Below the pieces are notes generated by a model, which saw only the letters and a list, made by a program, of their open reading frames with translations, did not search any database and was not told the DNA's origin. A stretch of DNA of 53,482 nucleotides from positions 1 through 53,482 of the forward strand of contig WQVD01000018.1 of NCBI GenBank assembly GCA_009781755.1, read 5' to 3'. Shown here in pieces: positions 7,956 through 17,255 of this stretch (positions within the stretch are counted from its first letter, which is position 1; each line of letters starts with the position of its first letter). Position numbers and translations under genes: made by a program. Source of the stretch: Defluviitaleaceae bacterium (GTDB lineage: Bacteria; Bacillota; Clostridia; Lachnospirales; WQUN01).

Positions 7956-9293
7956 ATGGGTAAGTTATTTGCAACCAACCGCCAGTTCCGTTTTTTATTG
8001 GTGTATCAGATATTTTCGGGGTTGGGCGGGGGCGTTTTTTCAATTTTTATGCTGCTTAGCGTGCAGCTGCTTTATAACAACGTGTTGTATACGAGCATCG
8101 CTGGCTTCTTGGTTACCGCGCCGCATGTTTTCGCGCTGATGGTGGGGCCGGTGGTGGACCGAAATAATAAAGTCACAATCATGCGTTTGACCACTTTGTT
8201 GGAATTTGGCGTGTTGGCGTTGCTCACTTTTTCGCCGTTATTGGAAAGCTTGGGCGTTTATTTCATGTTTGGCGTGTTGGCGGTGTATTCTGTTGCGGCG
8301 CTGTTTGAAGGGCCTTCCGGCTCGGCGTTGTTGCCGCAAATCGTAAGCGAAGAAGACATCATGCCGGCCAACTCTTTCATTAATATTGCAGCCATGGGTG
8401 GCGGCATTGTGTTGGGCATCATATTGTTCACCTTAATGGGTGATATCGGAGAAATGTCTAACGCAGACGACTTACGCTTAATTTACGGCATTTCTACGGC
8501 ATTTTTGGCCATTACGTTCCTGTCGTCGCTGTTCCTGCGCGATCCTTCCGCACATACAGCAAAGGCCGATGCACCCCGCACCCATTATTTGCAAGACTTA
8601 AAATCCGGCATGGCATTCCTACGCAGGAATGTGCTTCGTTTCTTTATCATCGCGTTCATCGCTCGTGCTTTCTTCGCGCAGATGGTGTATGTAAATATGC
8701 CCGGTTTCATTGCGTACCACGCCGGGGCGCAGGGGTATATCATCCTTGCCATGGTGGGTTTGGTGGGCGGTATTGTCGCGTCCTCCATCATGGGTGCCGT
8801 GGGCAAAAAGATCAAAGCCGGTTACCTGATGGGCATTTTGTTTATGCTGACGGGTATCATACGCATCCCGTTCGCATTTGTGGTGCCGATATCGTTTGTT
8901 GCGGGCTTGGTCATTGCGGTTCTATTTGCCGCCGTGGGCAATGCGGTGGGAATTTTGTCCAATTCGCTCAACCAAAAAATTCCGCCCAAGGACATGGTGG
9001 GGCGCATTAACACGTTGGAAACTACCATCATCGCTGCTGCGGTAGCCGCCGGGGCGCTGCCGGGTGGCATTGTCGGTCGCACGCTGGATGATGCAACGTG
9101 GCTCATCGTTGCACATGGCGTGGTCATGATTGGCACGGGTATTTTTGTATTGCTCGTACCCTCGGTGCGCAAGTTGGGCATGATTGACGACATCAAGCGT
9201 GAGGGCGAGGAAAACGGCAGCAACGACACCCCTGATGCTCCCGTGACCAATACCCCAACCACTCCCGCTGAACCGCAAAAACCCGCGAATTAA
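7956..9293 (+). CDS. Major facilitator superfamily transporter
   Basis: A 445-residue integral membrane protein with about 12 hydrophobic segments. The first half shows FLLVYQIFSGLGGGVFSIF, then GPVVDRNNKVTIMR, which matches the MFS loop 2-3 motif (G-x-x-x-D-R). The fold resembles MFS_3 / enterobactin-exporter-like drug or metabolite exporters. The last 35 residues are polar and Pro/Thr/Asn-rich (TPDAPVTNTPTTPAEPQ), likely a disordered cytoplasmic tail. GGAAAGGGG precedes the ATG. It is transcribed alone from the strong promoter at 7705. The substrate cannot be told from sequence. dprA follows 80 bases downstream on the same strand without a clear terminator. Confidence 0.85.
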   Translation: MGKLFATNRQFRFLLVYQIFSGLGGGVFSIFMLLSVQLLYNNVLYTSIAGFLVTAPHVFALMVGPVVDRNNKVTIMRLTTLLEFGVLALLTFSPLLESLGVYFMFGVLAVYSVAALFEGPSGSALLPQIVSEEDIMPANSFINIAAMGGGIVLGIILFTLMGDIGEMSNADDLRLIYGISTAFLAITFLSSLFLRDPSAHTAKADAPRTHYLQDLKSGMAFLRRNVLRFFIIAFIARAFFAQMVYVNMPGFIAYHAGAQGYIILAMVGLVGGIVASSIMGAVGKKIKAGYLMGILFMLTGIIRIPFAFVVPISFVAGLVIAVLFAAVGNAVGILSNSLNQKIPPKDMVGRINTLETTIIAAAVAAGALPGGIVGRTLDDATWLIVAHGVVMIGTGIFVLLVPSVRKLGMIDDIKREGEENGSNDTPDAPVTNTPTTPAEPQKPAN

Positions 9294-9373
9294 TTTACCG
9301 CCATTTTCGTAATGGCAAATCTATTTTCGATTTATTTGACGATGCATTCCAACCTTTGATTGGGGATTCGTAC

Positions 9374-10462
9374 ATGCACGACGAAATTTACATGCTGTGG
9401 CTCTCCACCTTTGTGCCGCGCCTTGGCTCGCGCAAGCTGAACGAACTGCTCGAACACTTCAGCACAGCCAAGGAAGTCTTCACCGCCAATGCTGCCGAAC
9501 TGCGTGAAATCGGCGGCTTGACCCCCGTCACCCTTTCCATCATGACCCGCAACCGCACCCCCGAAGCCATTGAGGCCACTCTGCGCGACTTGGACGCGCA
9601 GGGTATTCGCTACATTTCCCGCAATCACGAAAAATTCCCCCTTCTGCTGGCCGCCATTCCCGACCCGCCGATTGGGGTTTTTTATTTGGGTGAATTGCCG
9701 ACCGACGATTTGCATAAAGTAAGCATCATCGGCTCGCGCAAATGCTCGGAGTACGGGCGCAAGACGGCGCAAATGCTGGCCACCCCGCTGGCACGACGCG
9801 GCATTGTCATTGTCAGCGGCATGGCACGCGGGGTCGATCAAGCCGCTCACCGCGGCGCGCTCGAAGGCGGCGGCAAGACCATCGCCGTGCTGGGCTGCGG
9901 CGTAGACATTTGCTACCCCGCAGAAGCCCACGTCATCCGCAAAGAAATCATCGCCAACGGCTGCGTCTTGTCCGAATATCCCCCCGGCACCGCCCCGCAA
10001 AAGCACCACTTCCCCGCCCGCAACCGCATCATCAGCGGTTTATCCCACGTCGTGGTCGTGGCCGAAGCGGGGCGCAAGTCGGGCACGCTCATCACCGTGG
10101 ACACCGCCCAAGACCAAGGCCGCGAAGTGTTAGCCGTTCCGGGCAACATCTCCAGCAAGCTCTCCGAGGGCACCAATCGTCTGATACGCGACGGCGCATT
10201 CCCCGTCATCGACTACACCGATGTCCTTTACGCACTGGGCATCACCGACGAAGCCGAACCCGCCACACCACCCGTGCAAACCCCCCTTGCGCCCGACGAA
10301 AAGCTGGTATATGATGCCGTGGATTTGCAACCCATCGGCTTGGATGAACTGATGGAACGCACCCGGCTCACCGTCGGCAATCTCCACCTCATCTGCATCG
10401 CATTAGAATTGAAGAAACTCATCAAGAAATTACCCGGCGCACGGTACAGTCGGATGAATTAA
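9374..10462 (+). CDS. dprA: DNA-processing protein DprA/Smf
   Basis: Loads RecA on incoming single-stranded DNA during natural transformation. It has 362 residues from the ATG at 9374 (GGGG lies 9-13 bases upstream; an in-frame TTG at 9356 is less likely). There is an N-terminal HhH/SAM-like region (about 1-65), then the Rossmann-like DprA domain with SIIGSRKCSEYG, GIVIVSGMARGVDQAAH, VLGCGVDICYP, HHFPARNRIISGLS and AEAGRKSGTLIT. The C-terminus is a short winged-helix region (LMERTRLTVGNL). It sits directly upstream of topA, a common order in Firmicutes. The last codons and stop lie inside the left arm of a long inverted repeat (10447-10475). Confidence 0.95.
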   Translation: MHDEIYMLWLSTFVPRLGSRKLNELLEHFSTAKEVFTANAAELREIGGLTPVTLSIMTRNRTPEAIEATLRDLDAQGIRYISRNHEKFPLLLAAIPDPPIGVFYLGELPTDDLHKVSIIGSRKCSEYGRKTAQMLATPLARRGIVIVSGMARGVDQAAHRGALEGGGKTIAVLGCGVDICYPAEAHVIRKEIIANGCVLSEYPPGTAPQKHHFPARNRIISGLSHVVVVAEAGRKSGTLITVDTAQDQGREVLAVPGNISSKLSEGTNRLIRDGAFPVIDYTDVLYALGITDEAEPATPPVQTPLAPDEKLVYDAVDLQPIGLDELMERTRLTVGNLHLICIALELKKLIKKLPGARYSRMN

Positions 10463-10602
10463 AAACAGCCTTGCCTTTGTGCGATTTTTGTTGCATGGCA
10501 AGGAAGTATTGACGCGACGTGCTAGCAGCACGTAAGGAAATACTGACGCAGAATTGCGACAAAAAACCACAACGGCAAGGGTGTTTTTAATTCATCCGAC
10601 TG
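10447..10602. repeat. Nested inverted-repeat unit D overlapping the dprA stop
   Basis: Arms 10447-10475 and 10574-10602 are 29 bases each with one mismatch (left arm starts CAGTCGGATGAATTAAAAAC). Inside, TTTTGTTGC/GCGACAAAA and AGTATT/AATACT continue the pairing toward a central ACGTGCT/AGCACGT hairpin. The centre also has a direct repeat, GAAGTATTGACGC and GAAATACTGACGC. The transcript of this stretch could fold into one rod about 75 base pairs long. Confidence 0.8.
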
Positions 10603-10645
10603 GAACCCGCGCTATCTAAAAATACAAAATCGAGGCGAATCACAC

Positions 10646-12736
10646 ATGGCCATTAAAAATCTGGTAATTCTCGAATCCCCGTCCAAAGCAAAAACCATCA
10701 AAAAAATCCTGGGTTCCAACTACAAAATCGAAGCCTGCGTCGGTCACGTGCGCGACCTACCCAAGAGCCAACTGGGTGTAGATGTCGAGGCCGACTACGA
10801 GCCCAAGTACATCACCATCCGCGGCAAGGGCGACATCTTGGCCAACTTGCGCAAGCTGGCTAAGCAAGCCCAAAAAATCTATTTAGCCACTGACCCCGAC
10901 CGCGAAGGCGAGGCCATCAGCTGGCACCTCATGCACGCGCTCAAACTGGACGAAAAAAACACCGAGCGCATCACTTTCAATGAAATCACAAAAAACGCCG
11001 TCAAAAAATCCCTCAAAGAAGCCCGCGCCATCGACATGGACTTGGTGGACGCGCAACAAGCCCGCCGCGTGTTGGACCGTGTGGTGGGCTATCGCATTTC
11101 CCCACTCCTTTGGAAAAAAGTGCGCAAGGGCACCAGTGCAGGCCGCGTGCAATCCGTCGTTCTCAAGCTTGTGTGCGAGCGCGAAGAGGAAATCGAACTT
11201 TTCACCCCCGAAGAATATTGGACGCTGGAAGCGCAACTGGGTAAATTCACGGCGCGCTACCACGCCGCCGACAATGATAAATTCGAGTTGCAAACCGAAG
11301 CCGACGTGCAAGCCATCATCAAGCGCACCGGCAAAGGCGCATTCACCGTGCGCGAAGTCAAACAAGGCACACGCACACGCAAGCCGCCCGCACCCTTCAC
11401 CACGTCCACGCTCCAGCAGGAAGCATCGCGTTTGTTCAGCTACGCACCGTCGCGCACGATGCGCATCGCCCAGCAATTATATGAAGGGGTCGAAGTCGCA
11501 GGCGAAGGTGCCGTCGGCCTGGTCACTTATATCCGCACGGACTCGCCGCGTATCAGCGACGACGCCTACGCCGACGCCACCGCGCACATCACCGACCGCT
11601 ACGGCGCAAACTACCTGCCCCCCACCCGCTGGGAATACAAAACCCGCGGCCGCGCTCAAGACGCGCACGAAGCCATCCGCCCCACCGCCGCCGCCCGCAC
11701 CCCTGACGCCCTCAAATCGTCGCTCACCGGCGAGCAATTCAAGTTATACAAACTCATTTGGGAGCGCTTCATCGGCTCGCAAATGGCGCAAGCATCCTAC
11801 AACACCCTGTCCGTCCGCTTGGAAGCCGGGGACAAAAAAGCCCCCGTCGTGTGGCGCGCAAGCGGTTCGATCCTCGACTTTGAAGGCTACCTCGCCATCT
11901 ACAGTAAAAACGAAGACAACGAAAAAGACACCAAAATCCCCACCCTCACCGTGGGCGATGTCATCAAACCCACCCTAATCCAACCCGATCAACATTTCAC
12001 CCAACCGCCTCCGCGTTACAGCGAAGGCTCGATGGTGCGCACCATGGAAGAAATGGGCATTGGCCGCCCCGGCACTTTCGCACAGACCATGACCACCCTA
12101 CTCCACCGCAATTATTTAACCAAAGAAAATAAAGTCCTATACACCACCGAACTGGGCGAAATCGTTAACGAAATCATGGCCGAATACTTCGACGACATTG
12201 TGGACACCGAATTCACCGCCCGCATGGAAAATGAGCTCGACCAAGTCGAAACCGGCGAACGCGAATGGAAGACCATCCTTCGCGAGTTCTACCCCAAATT
12301 GGCCGAGAAAATCACCTCTGCCGAAGAGCTCATCGGTGATATTGAAGTCAAAGACGAAGTTTCTGACGTGCCCTGCGAAAATTGCGGCAAACTCATGGTC
12401 ATTAAATTTGGCCGCTTCGGCAAGTTCTTGGCGTGCCCGGGCTTCCCCGATTGCCGCAATGCCAAACCCATCTTGGAAGAAGCCGGCGTCGCTTGCCCCC
12501 TCTGCGGCGAAAAACACAGCGGCAAAGTCGTCATCAAAAAATCAAAAAAAGGCCGCACCTATTACGGATGCGACACCTACCCGGAATGTGATTTCATTTC
12601 GTGGAACTTACCCACCGGCGAGACTTGCCCCGATTGCGAAACCGGTTACCTCATGATCAAAGGCCGCAAAAAACGCATCTGCGCATGTAGTGCGTGTAAG
12701 TTCACCAAGGACGCACCGGACAACGAAGAAGCGTAA
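10646..12736 (+). CDS. topA: DNA topoisomerase I (type IA)
   Basis: Relaxes negative supercoils by a transient single-strand break. It has 696 residues, normal for Firmicutes. The Toprim domain starts LVILESPSKAKTIKKILG and includes ATDPDREGEAISWH. The catalytic Tyr is Y295 in GLVTYIRTDSPRIS. SAGRVQSVVLKLV and GRPGTFAQTM are further core motifs. The C-terminal part (about 575-696) has three Cys4 zinc ribbons, the first two beginning CENCGK and CPLCGE and the third CPDCETGY. GAGGCGA lies before the ATG. It is downstream of dprA, separated by inverted-repeat unit D, and ends before a bidirectional terminator. Confidence 0.97.
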   Translation: MAIKNLVILESPSKAKTIKKILGSNYKIEACVGHVRDLPKSQLGVDVEADYEPKYITIRGKGDILANLRKLAKQAQKIYLATDPDREGEAISWHLMHALKLDEKNTERITFNEITKNAVKKSLKEARAIDMDLVDAQQARRVLDRVVGYRISPLLWKKVRKGTSAGRVQSVVLKLVCEREEEIELFTPEEYWTLEAQLGKFTARYHAADNDKFELQTEADVQAIIKRTGKGAFTVREVKQGTRTRKPPAPFTTSTLQQEASRLFSYAPSRTMRIAQQLYEGVEVAGEGAVGLVTYIRTDSPRISDDAYADATAHITDRYGANYLPPTRWEYKTRGRAQDAHEAIRPTAAARTPDALKSSLTGEQFKLYKLIWERFIGSQMAQASYNTLSVRLEAGDKKAPVVWRASGSILDFEGYLAIYSKNEDNEKDTKIPTLTVGDVIKPTLIQPDQHFTQPPPRYSEGSMVRTMEEMGIGRPGTFAQTMTTLLHRNYLTKENKVLYTTELGEIVNEIMAEYFDDIVDTEFTARMENELDQVETGEREWKTILREFYPKLAEKITSAEELIGDIEVKDEVSDVPCENCGKLMVIKFGRFGKFLACPGFPDCRNAKPILEEAGVACPLCGEKHSGKVVIKKSKKGRTYYGCDTYPECDFISWNLPTGETCPDCETGYLMIKGRKKRICACSACKFTKDAPDNEEA

Positions 12737-12786
12737 ACAAACACCCCGCAACAATAAAAGGTATGCGCATAAAATAAACGCCTAAT

Positions 12787-12827
12787 AAAAATCCGGTCGA
12801 TTAACCACACTAATCAACCGGATTTTT
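12787..12827. terminator. Bidirectional terminator between topA and the glycosylation cluster
   Basis: AAAAATCCGGTCGATTAA and TAATCAACCGGATTTTTT form a stem with A/T tails on both sides. It can stop topA rightward and the leftward cluster ending at 12845. Confidence 0.85.
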
Positions 12828-12844
12828 TGTGTGCACTATTTCCG

Positions 12845-13786
12845 TTAATTTTTCAAAAATTCCTCAATAATAAACTTGGGGCGCTTCTTCGCTTCCAAAT
12901 ATATCTTACCTACATATTCGCCGATGATACCCAGCGACAGCATTTGCAAGCCGCCTAACGCCCAAATCGACCACATCAAACTCGTCCATCCCGGCACTAC
13001 ATTGCCGATAAACCGCATAACCAGCGAATAAACCAACAACACAAAACTCGCAACAAAGATAAACAAACCCAGCGTCGTAATCATGCGGATGGGTTTGATG
13101 GACATGGACGTGATGCCCTGTATGGCAAATGCAATCATCTTGGACAGCGGATATTTCGACTCGCCCGCTACACGCTCGCCGCGCCCATATTCTTCAAAGT
13201 CGTGCTTATATCCAATCAAAGGCACAATGCCGCGCAAAAACAAATTTACTTCTTCAAATTGTTCCAAACCTTCCAATGCGCGCTTGCTCATTAAACGATA
13301 ATCCGCGTGGTTATATACCATATCAACGCCCATTTTCTTCATGATTTTATAAAAAACAAGCGCGGTATTGCGTTTGAAGAATGTGTCCTTCTCGCGCGAG
13401 GAGCGTATCCCGTACACCACATCACAACCGGTTTTGTATTTTTCAATCATGCCGTCGATGGCGTTGATGTCGTCTTGCAAGTCTGCGTCAATCGACACCG
13501 CCGCGTCGCAATAATCCTTTGCAGTTATGAGCCCCGCCAACAGTGCGTTTTGGTGTCCGCGGTTGCGCGTCAACTTCACCCCCGTGATCAAATTGTTTTC
13601 GCCATGCAACCGCGTGATGACTTCCCACGTCTTGTCGCGGCTGCCGTCGTCCACCAACATGATGCGGCTCTTGTCAGATATCGTACCGGCGGCGATAAGC
13701 GCACGCACCTTCTCCGATATCACCCCGGAAGAAATCGGTAGTGCTTCTTCTTCGTTGTAGCAGGGTATTACTATATATAAAATCAA
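12845..13786 (-). CDS. Polyprenyl-phosphate glycosyltransferase, GT2 (GtrB/DPM1-like)
   Basis: Predicted to move a sugar from a nucleotide donor to polyprenyl phosphate at the inner membrane face, giving a donor for an integral membrane transferase. It has 313 residues. The GT-A domain has YIVIPCYNEEEALP, LVDDGSRDKTWE, NRGHQNALLAGL and SIDADLQDD (metal-binding DxD). Two C-terminal hydrophobic helices follow (about 230-255 and 265-290), as in GtrB. The start is TTG at 13786, chosen because GGGGGTG stands 4 bases before it and IPCYNEEE must be near the N-terminus. The TTG overlaps the TGA of the upstream remnant gene (TTGA), suggesting translational coupling. It is the last gene of the leftward cluster. 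Confidence 0.88.
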   Translation of the reverse strand: MILYIVIPCYNEEEALPISSGVISEKVRALIAAGTISDKSRIMLVDDGSRDKTWEVITRLHGENNLITGVKLTRNRGHQNALLAGLITAKDYCDAAVSIDADLQDDINAIDGMIEKYKTGCDVVYGIRSSREKDTFFKRNTALVFYKIMKKMGVDMVYNHADYRLMSKRALEGLEQFEEVNLFLRGIVPLIGYKHDFEEYGRGERVAGESKYPLSKMIAFAIQGITSMSIKPIRMITTLGLFIFVASFVLLVYSLVMRFIGNVVPGWTSLMWSIWALGGLQMLSLGIIGEYVGKIYLEAKKRPKFIIEEFLKN

Positions 13787-14025
13787 TTTCGCACCCCCTG
13801 TTTATTTTTTATCAAAACGTACAATTCATTTAACCCTACCGCGGCCATGGGAATGAGCACAATAAAATAAGGTAAAATATATTGCGACTTGGCCTCAAAT
13901 AACAAATGATAAAAAAATCCGCCGGCTACTACAATTAAATTGACCGCAAGTATAAAACCGGCGATATACAAAATAGAATTAAAAACAAATGAGGCACCAC
14001 AAAACCGGCACCCGAAAAGAGGCAT
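13783..14025 (-). pseudogene. C-terminal remnant of a multi-pass membrane glycosyltransferase-like protein
   Basis: The 80-codon frame has two hydrophobic segments. It ends HLLFEAKSQYILPYFIVLIP followed by a short charged tail. This looks like the last two helices of a large GT-C-type (PMT/ArnT-like) protein, where such a motif commonly closes the protein. No ribosome site precedes its ATG, and the first 15 residues (MPLFGCRFCGASF) do not look membrane-like. Upstream bases 14026-14305 contain stops in all leftward frames. I read it as a truncated gene kept in the operon. Alternatively it is a genuine small membrane protein. Its stop overlaps the start of the next GT2 gene. Confidence 0.55.
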
Positions 14026-14305
14026 AATAAAAAATTGCCATGCGTATCAGGAACCGCCATGCCCTACATTATATTCCGGTTATTTTCATGCCAAAGCGTG
14101 ACAATGGGCAAAACCGGTGTATGCGTGCAGGTGTTTCGCGGTACGCTTGTATGGTTAATAACGTATGCCATGCAGCATCAGAATTGTGTTAATTGCGCGG
14201 TTGCGACGCACGCGGAAATCGCGAAATCACCGATACGGCAATTTACAAAATACATACGATATCCGTGAATAACCTTTGGCTTTTGTTCTATTTTCCAACA
14301 CGTCT
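14026..14305 (-). other. Gap with decayed sequence and possible weak promoter
   Basis: There is no intact gene. On the minus strand TTGGCA, 15 bases and TATAAT (around 14069) could form a promoter for the downstream GT2 gene. The region may be what remains of the 5' part of the truncated gene, but I could not recognise any protein similarity. Confidence 0.3.
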
Positions 14306-16324
14306 TTAAAATATAGTAAACAAATCTATCAAATATTGGATTACGACAGGATTGTTATGAAAAATAGCAAAAGCTTCGCCCCGCGCTCCCCACAAAACAA
14401 GCATGATGCCGCTGACCGCAAATACAGCTACGCCAATACGCCGCACAACCGCACCAACGGCTTCATTATGCGCAAGTGCTTTTTTGCTAACCGCACAAAT
14501 ACATATCGCAGCCGCCAATGAAAGCATCCAATAAAAATCAACACTATATCGCGGCGCCACCCCAACCAACACACCGGAAAATATCATCAATAATAAAGAA
14601 ACTACGATTAAAGCGATTACGAAGCGCATTTCTTTCATTTTGCGCAAATAAAATACAGCAACCGGAAACCACATCGCCGGAAATACAAACGCACCCATGA
14701 GTGCCGTTCTAACATGATGCCCTGCAAATAACCCGGTTGGGTGGGACGGCAATATAAATGGAAATGTCGAACGCAAAACAACAGGAGAAAACAGGTATGC
14801 CCACAACCCGTCAAAACCGCGTTGCAAATACCCCAACAAACCCACTTGCATGATGACTTGATGGTTTTCAATCGTAATGTGATAACTATGTCCAAATTCG
14901 GTTATGGAGCCGAAACGCGCGTAGTTGTACCACATTAGCGCACCGCCAATCACCATATACGGCAATGCCAATGCGATGAAATCGATGACTGTTTTCTTTC
15001 CAAAATCTTTCTTTATGAAATAAGGCCACAACAATGCCGGTACCAACAATGAAGCAAAAATAGCTGTAGGACGACAGCCAACAGCCAGCGCCATAAACAA
15101 CACGCCCCAAAATACAAATTTGCGGTTAAGCCGCTCCGTATCGCGTGTGCTGCGTAGGATAAAAAAGATGCCCCAAACCGAAAACATAGTAGCGGCGGCA
15201 ATTACCGACTGGTATATCCCGGCATCTGCCGACAATACCATCAAGTTGGTTCCAAACAATAGAAATATTAATCCAAAGATATACAAGCTATAAGACGAAT
15301 CACCAAAGTATCGCGAAAAAACTTCTCGCCACAAAAAATATATGCCGATTAACGCAATGGCTGAAAATAACATTGTCGTTACCGTAGCAGAAACATGGTT
15401 TCCGGTTATTAAATAATAGGGCAAATGCGCAATAACCGTTGGCACAATACCAAAGTAATTATAATACCTACCTTCAAAAAACACATGATCCCATGCAACA
15501 ATTACATTATTTTCTATTCGGTATTGCAAACTATAAGGTTGCGTTGCACTTAGCAATGATTCATGCACAGGTATGTCCAAATGTAATTGCCCGCGCAATA
15601 TTGATTCAACCATTCGGTCATTTAACCGGTGATGCCCACCCCAATCCGGCGGTGGCTGCCACGGTGTAGACGCGTCGCTGTTCGGTATCCACCCAAAATT
15701 AACGGTAAAAGCCATTGCCAACAGCATAATGGTCGTGGTTGTTAACAACACACCCGCATCCGCTAATCGTTGCACTTTCGATTGTGGATTAAATAATATC
15801 GAACCCACCTTATGCTTCTTCCAAAAATAAAATAAAAAAGCACCCAATGATAACATAATTACCCTAGGCCACATAAACACCCATGGAATCGAAGTGTTTA
15901 ACACAACATTTTGTAATGTCAACCTCGTATCATGGAGCGTAACGGTTACAAACGAAACGTCTCCCATCGCCCCCAGTGTCAAATAAAAACTTCGATCATA
16001 TCCATTAATTAAGTAAACAAAATGCGTTCGCTGGCTATTTTTGTCCCTATGTTCTACACCCGCGCGTGTTCTGAGAATGCCGGTTTCACCAAAGTCAACC
16101 TCCATATAAACAGTACGCACCACTTGATCAATATTGGATATGGTTATCGAATAATCGCTGTTTCTGTTTATAACTAATTGCGAATCATCAAAATCAATCG
16201 CCCGTGTTGTTAGGTGCCGCAGGTTAAAAAGCGTGGCCTCCAATAACATCGATGCCAATAAAATAGCCAATACAACCAATAGGGTTTTGATTATTTCGCT
16301 TTTGCGATTTACACCATTATCCAT
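14306..16324 (-). CDS. Large multi-pass membrane protein, GT-C-like glycosyltransferase
   Basis: 672 residues with about 11-13 hydrophobic segments. After a first helix (about 12-30) comes a soluble segment of about 120 residues facing outside, then helices from about 155 on. An extracytoplasmic loop carries NFGWIPNSDASTPWQPPPDW, a position where GT-C enzymes keep acidic residues. No named family is certain; the topology fits enzymes that use polyprenyl-phosphate sugars. The ATG at 16324 is chosen because CGGGGTAG, which includes the previous stop, precedes it; an upstream in-frame TTG at 16357 would overlap that gene. It follows the GT2 gene at 16329 by 4 bases. The predicted role is transfer of the sugar made by that GT2 enzyme. 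Confidence 0.7.
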   Translation of the reverse strand: MDNGVNRKSEIIKTLLVVLAILLASMLLEATLFNLRHLTTRAIDFDDSQLVINRNSDYSITISNIDQVVRTVYMEVDFGETGILRTRAGVEHRDKNSQRTHFVYLINGYDRSFYLTLGAMGDVSFVTVTLHDTRLTLQNVVLNTSIPWVFMWPRVIMLSLGAFLFYFWKKHKVGSILFNPQSKVQRLADAGVLLTTTTIMLLAMAFTVNFGWIPNSDASTPWQPPPDWGGHHRLNDRMVESILRGQLHLDIPVHESLLSATQPYSLQYRIENNVIVAWDHVFFEGRYYNYFGIVPTVIAHLPYYLITGNHVSATVTTMLFSAIALIGIYFLWREVFSRYFGDSSYSLYIFGLIFLLFGTNLMVLSADAGIYQSVIAAATMFSVWGIFFILRSTRDTERLNRKFVFWGVLFMALAVGCRPTAIFASLLVPALLWPYFIKKDFGKKTVIDFIALALPYMVIGGALMWYNYARFGSITEFGHSYHITIENHQVIMQVGLLGYLQRGFDGLWAYLFSPVVLRSTFPFILPSHPTGLFAGHHVRTALMGAFVFPAMWFPVAVFYLRKMKEMRFVIALIVVSLLLMIFSGVLVGVAPRYSVDFYWMLSLAAAICICAVSKKALAHNEAVGAVVRRIGVAVFAVSGIMLVLWGARGEAFAIFHNNPVVIQYLIDLFTIF

Positions 16325-16328
16325 AAAA

Positions 16329-17255
16329 CTACCCCGTGATTTTTTCGATTGATTCAATTACATATTTTTGTCGGTTAAAGATCAAACCCAACATGAGCGA
16401 CAAATATTTAATAATCATGGTCAAGATGCCAAACACACCAAAAAACGAGACGGAAATAAGTATCATCATGGTGGTGTACCCTTCAATGGGGTTGCCCATT
16501 ACATATATGGCAATTACGTAGCCCACGACAGCCAATGTCAGCAGCATCATCAATACCGTAAAGAACATCGTTATTTTATAAGCAATGTCCGAAAAAATGA
16601 TTAATGTGTTTAACGCGGTATCTTGCGGATTTTTGAGCATTTGTTTTCCACTGCCTGCGTGGGTGGGCTTGTATTTTATATAATCAATTTTCAAGCCGCA
16701 GTTGGCATAAATGGCCTTGCGGTAAGGCGCAGTAACACTAAGCGAATTAACCCGATTAATCCCCCGGCGAGAAATGACCCGGAACGTTTCGCTTTGCAAC
16801 ATATGCTGCGTGGCAGAAAATCGGTTGTATATTGAATAAAATAAACGCGACGATACCCGCCCTGCTCCACTGCCGCAAGACACAATGTCATACCCTTGCA
16901 ATGCGCGGTTATACAATTGCATGATAAGCCCCGGTTCAAAATCAACCACCGCTTTGTCAAATTCAAATACAAAATCGCCGATGGCCAAGTCCACCCCCGC
17001 CCGCATGGATGCCTCAAGCCCTTGGTAATAACTCATGTTGAGAATGCTCACCATGCAATTTTCCATGCCTGCGCCAATACCCTTGATGATTTGCTTTGTA
17101 TTGTCCGTGGACGCATCATTGACGCAAATAATTTCGAACTTTTCAAAGTTTTCGGCCAAAACGGCATGCACGGTTTTTATGCTGGCCTCTACGGTATTTT
17201 CGTCGTCATGTACATATATTACCGCCGATACAAAATTTTGCTGCTTGTAACTCAT
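16329..17255 (-). CDS. GT2 glycosyltransferase with two C-terminal helices, altered DxD
   Basis: 308 residues. The N-terminal GT-A domain shows SAVIYVHDDENTVEASI, ICVNDASTDNTKQIIKG and SYYQGLEASMRAG, parallel to GtrB/ArnC-like enzymes. The usual metal-binding DADLQ segment is replaced by FEFDKAVVDFEPG, so the canonical DxD is not obvious. Two long hydrophobic helices (about 230-255 and 262-290) anchor the C-terminus. The start ATG overlaps the previous stop as ATGA, and the next large membrane protein starts 4 bases after its stop, suggesting the two work as a donor-synthase/transferase pair. The sugar is unknown. The altered motif could mean a changed reaction or a non-catalytic partner. Confidence 0.8.
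   Translation of the reverse strand: MSYKQQNFVSAVIYVHDDENTVEASIKTVHAVLAENFEKFEIICVNDASTDNTKQIIKGIGAGMENCMVSILNMSYYQGLEASMRAGVDLAIGDFVFEFDKAVVDFEPGLIMQLYNRALQGYDIVSCGSGAGRVSSRLFYSIYNRFSATQHMLQSETFRVISRRGINRVNSLSVTAPYRKAIYANCGLKIDYIKYKPTHAGSGKQMLKNPQDTALNTLIIFSDIAYKITMFFTVLMMLLTLAVVGYVIAIYVMGNPIEGYTTMMILISVSFFGVFGILTMIIKYLSLMLGLIFNRQKYVIESIEKITG

Noticed and set aside
9742..10314. A 190-codon Arg/His-rich frame inside dprA
   Set aside because: It is an out-of-frame reading of dprA; its composition is typical of a shadow frame in GC-rich codons.
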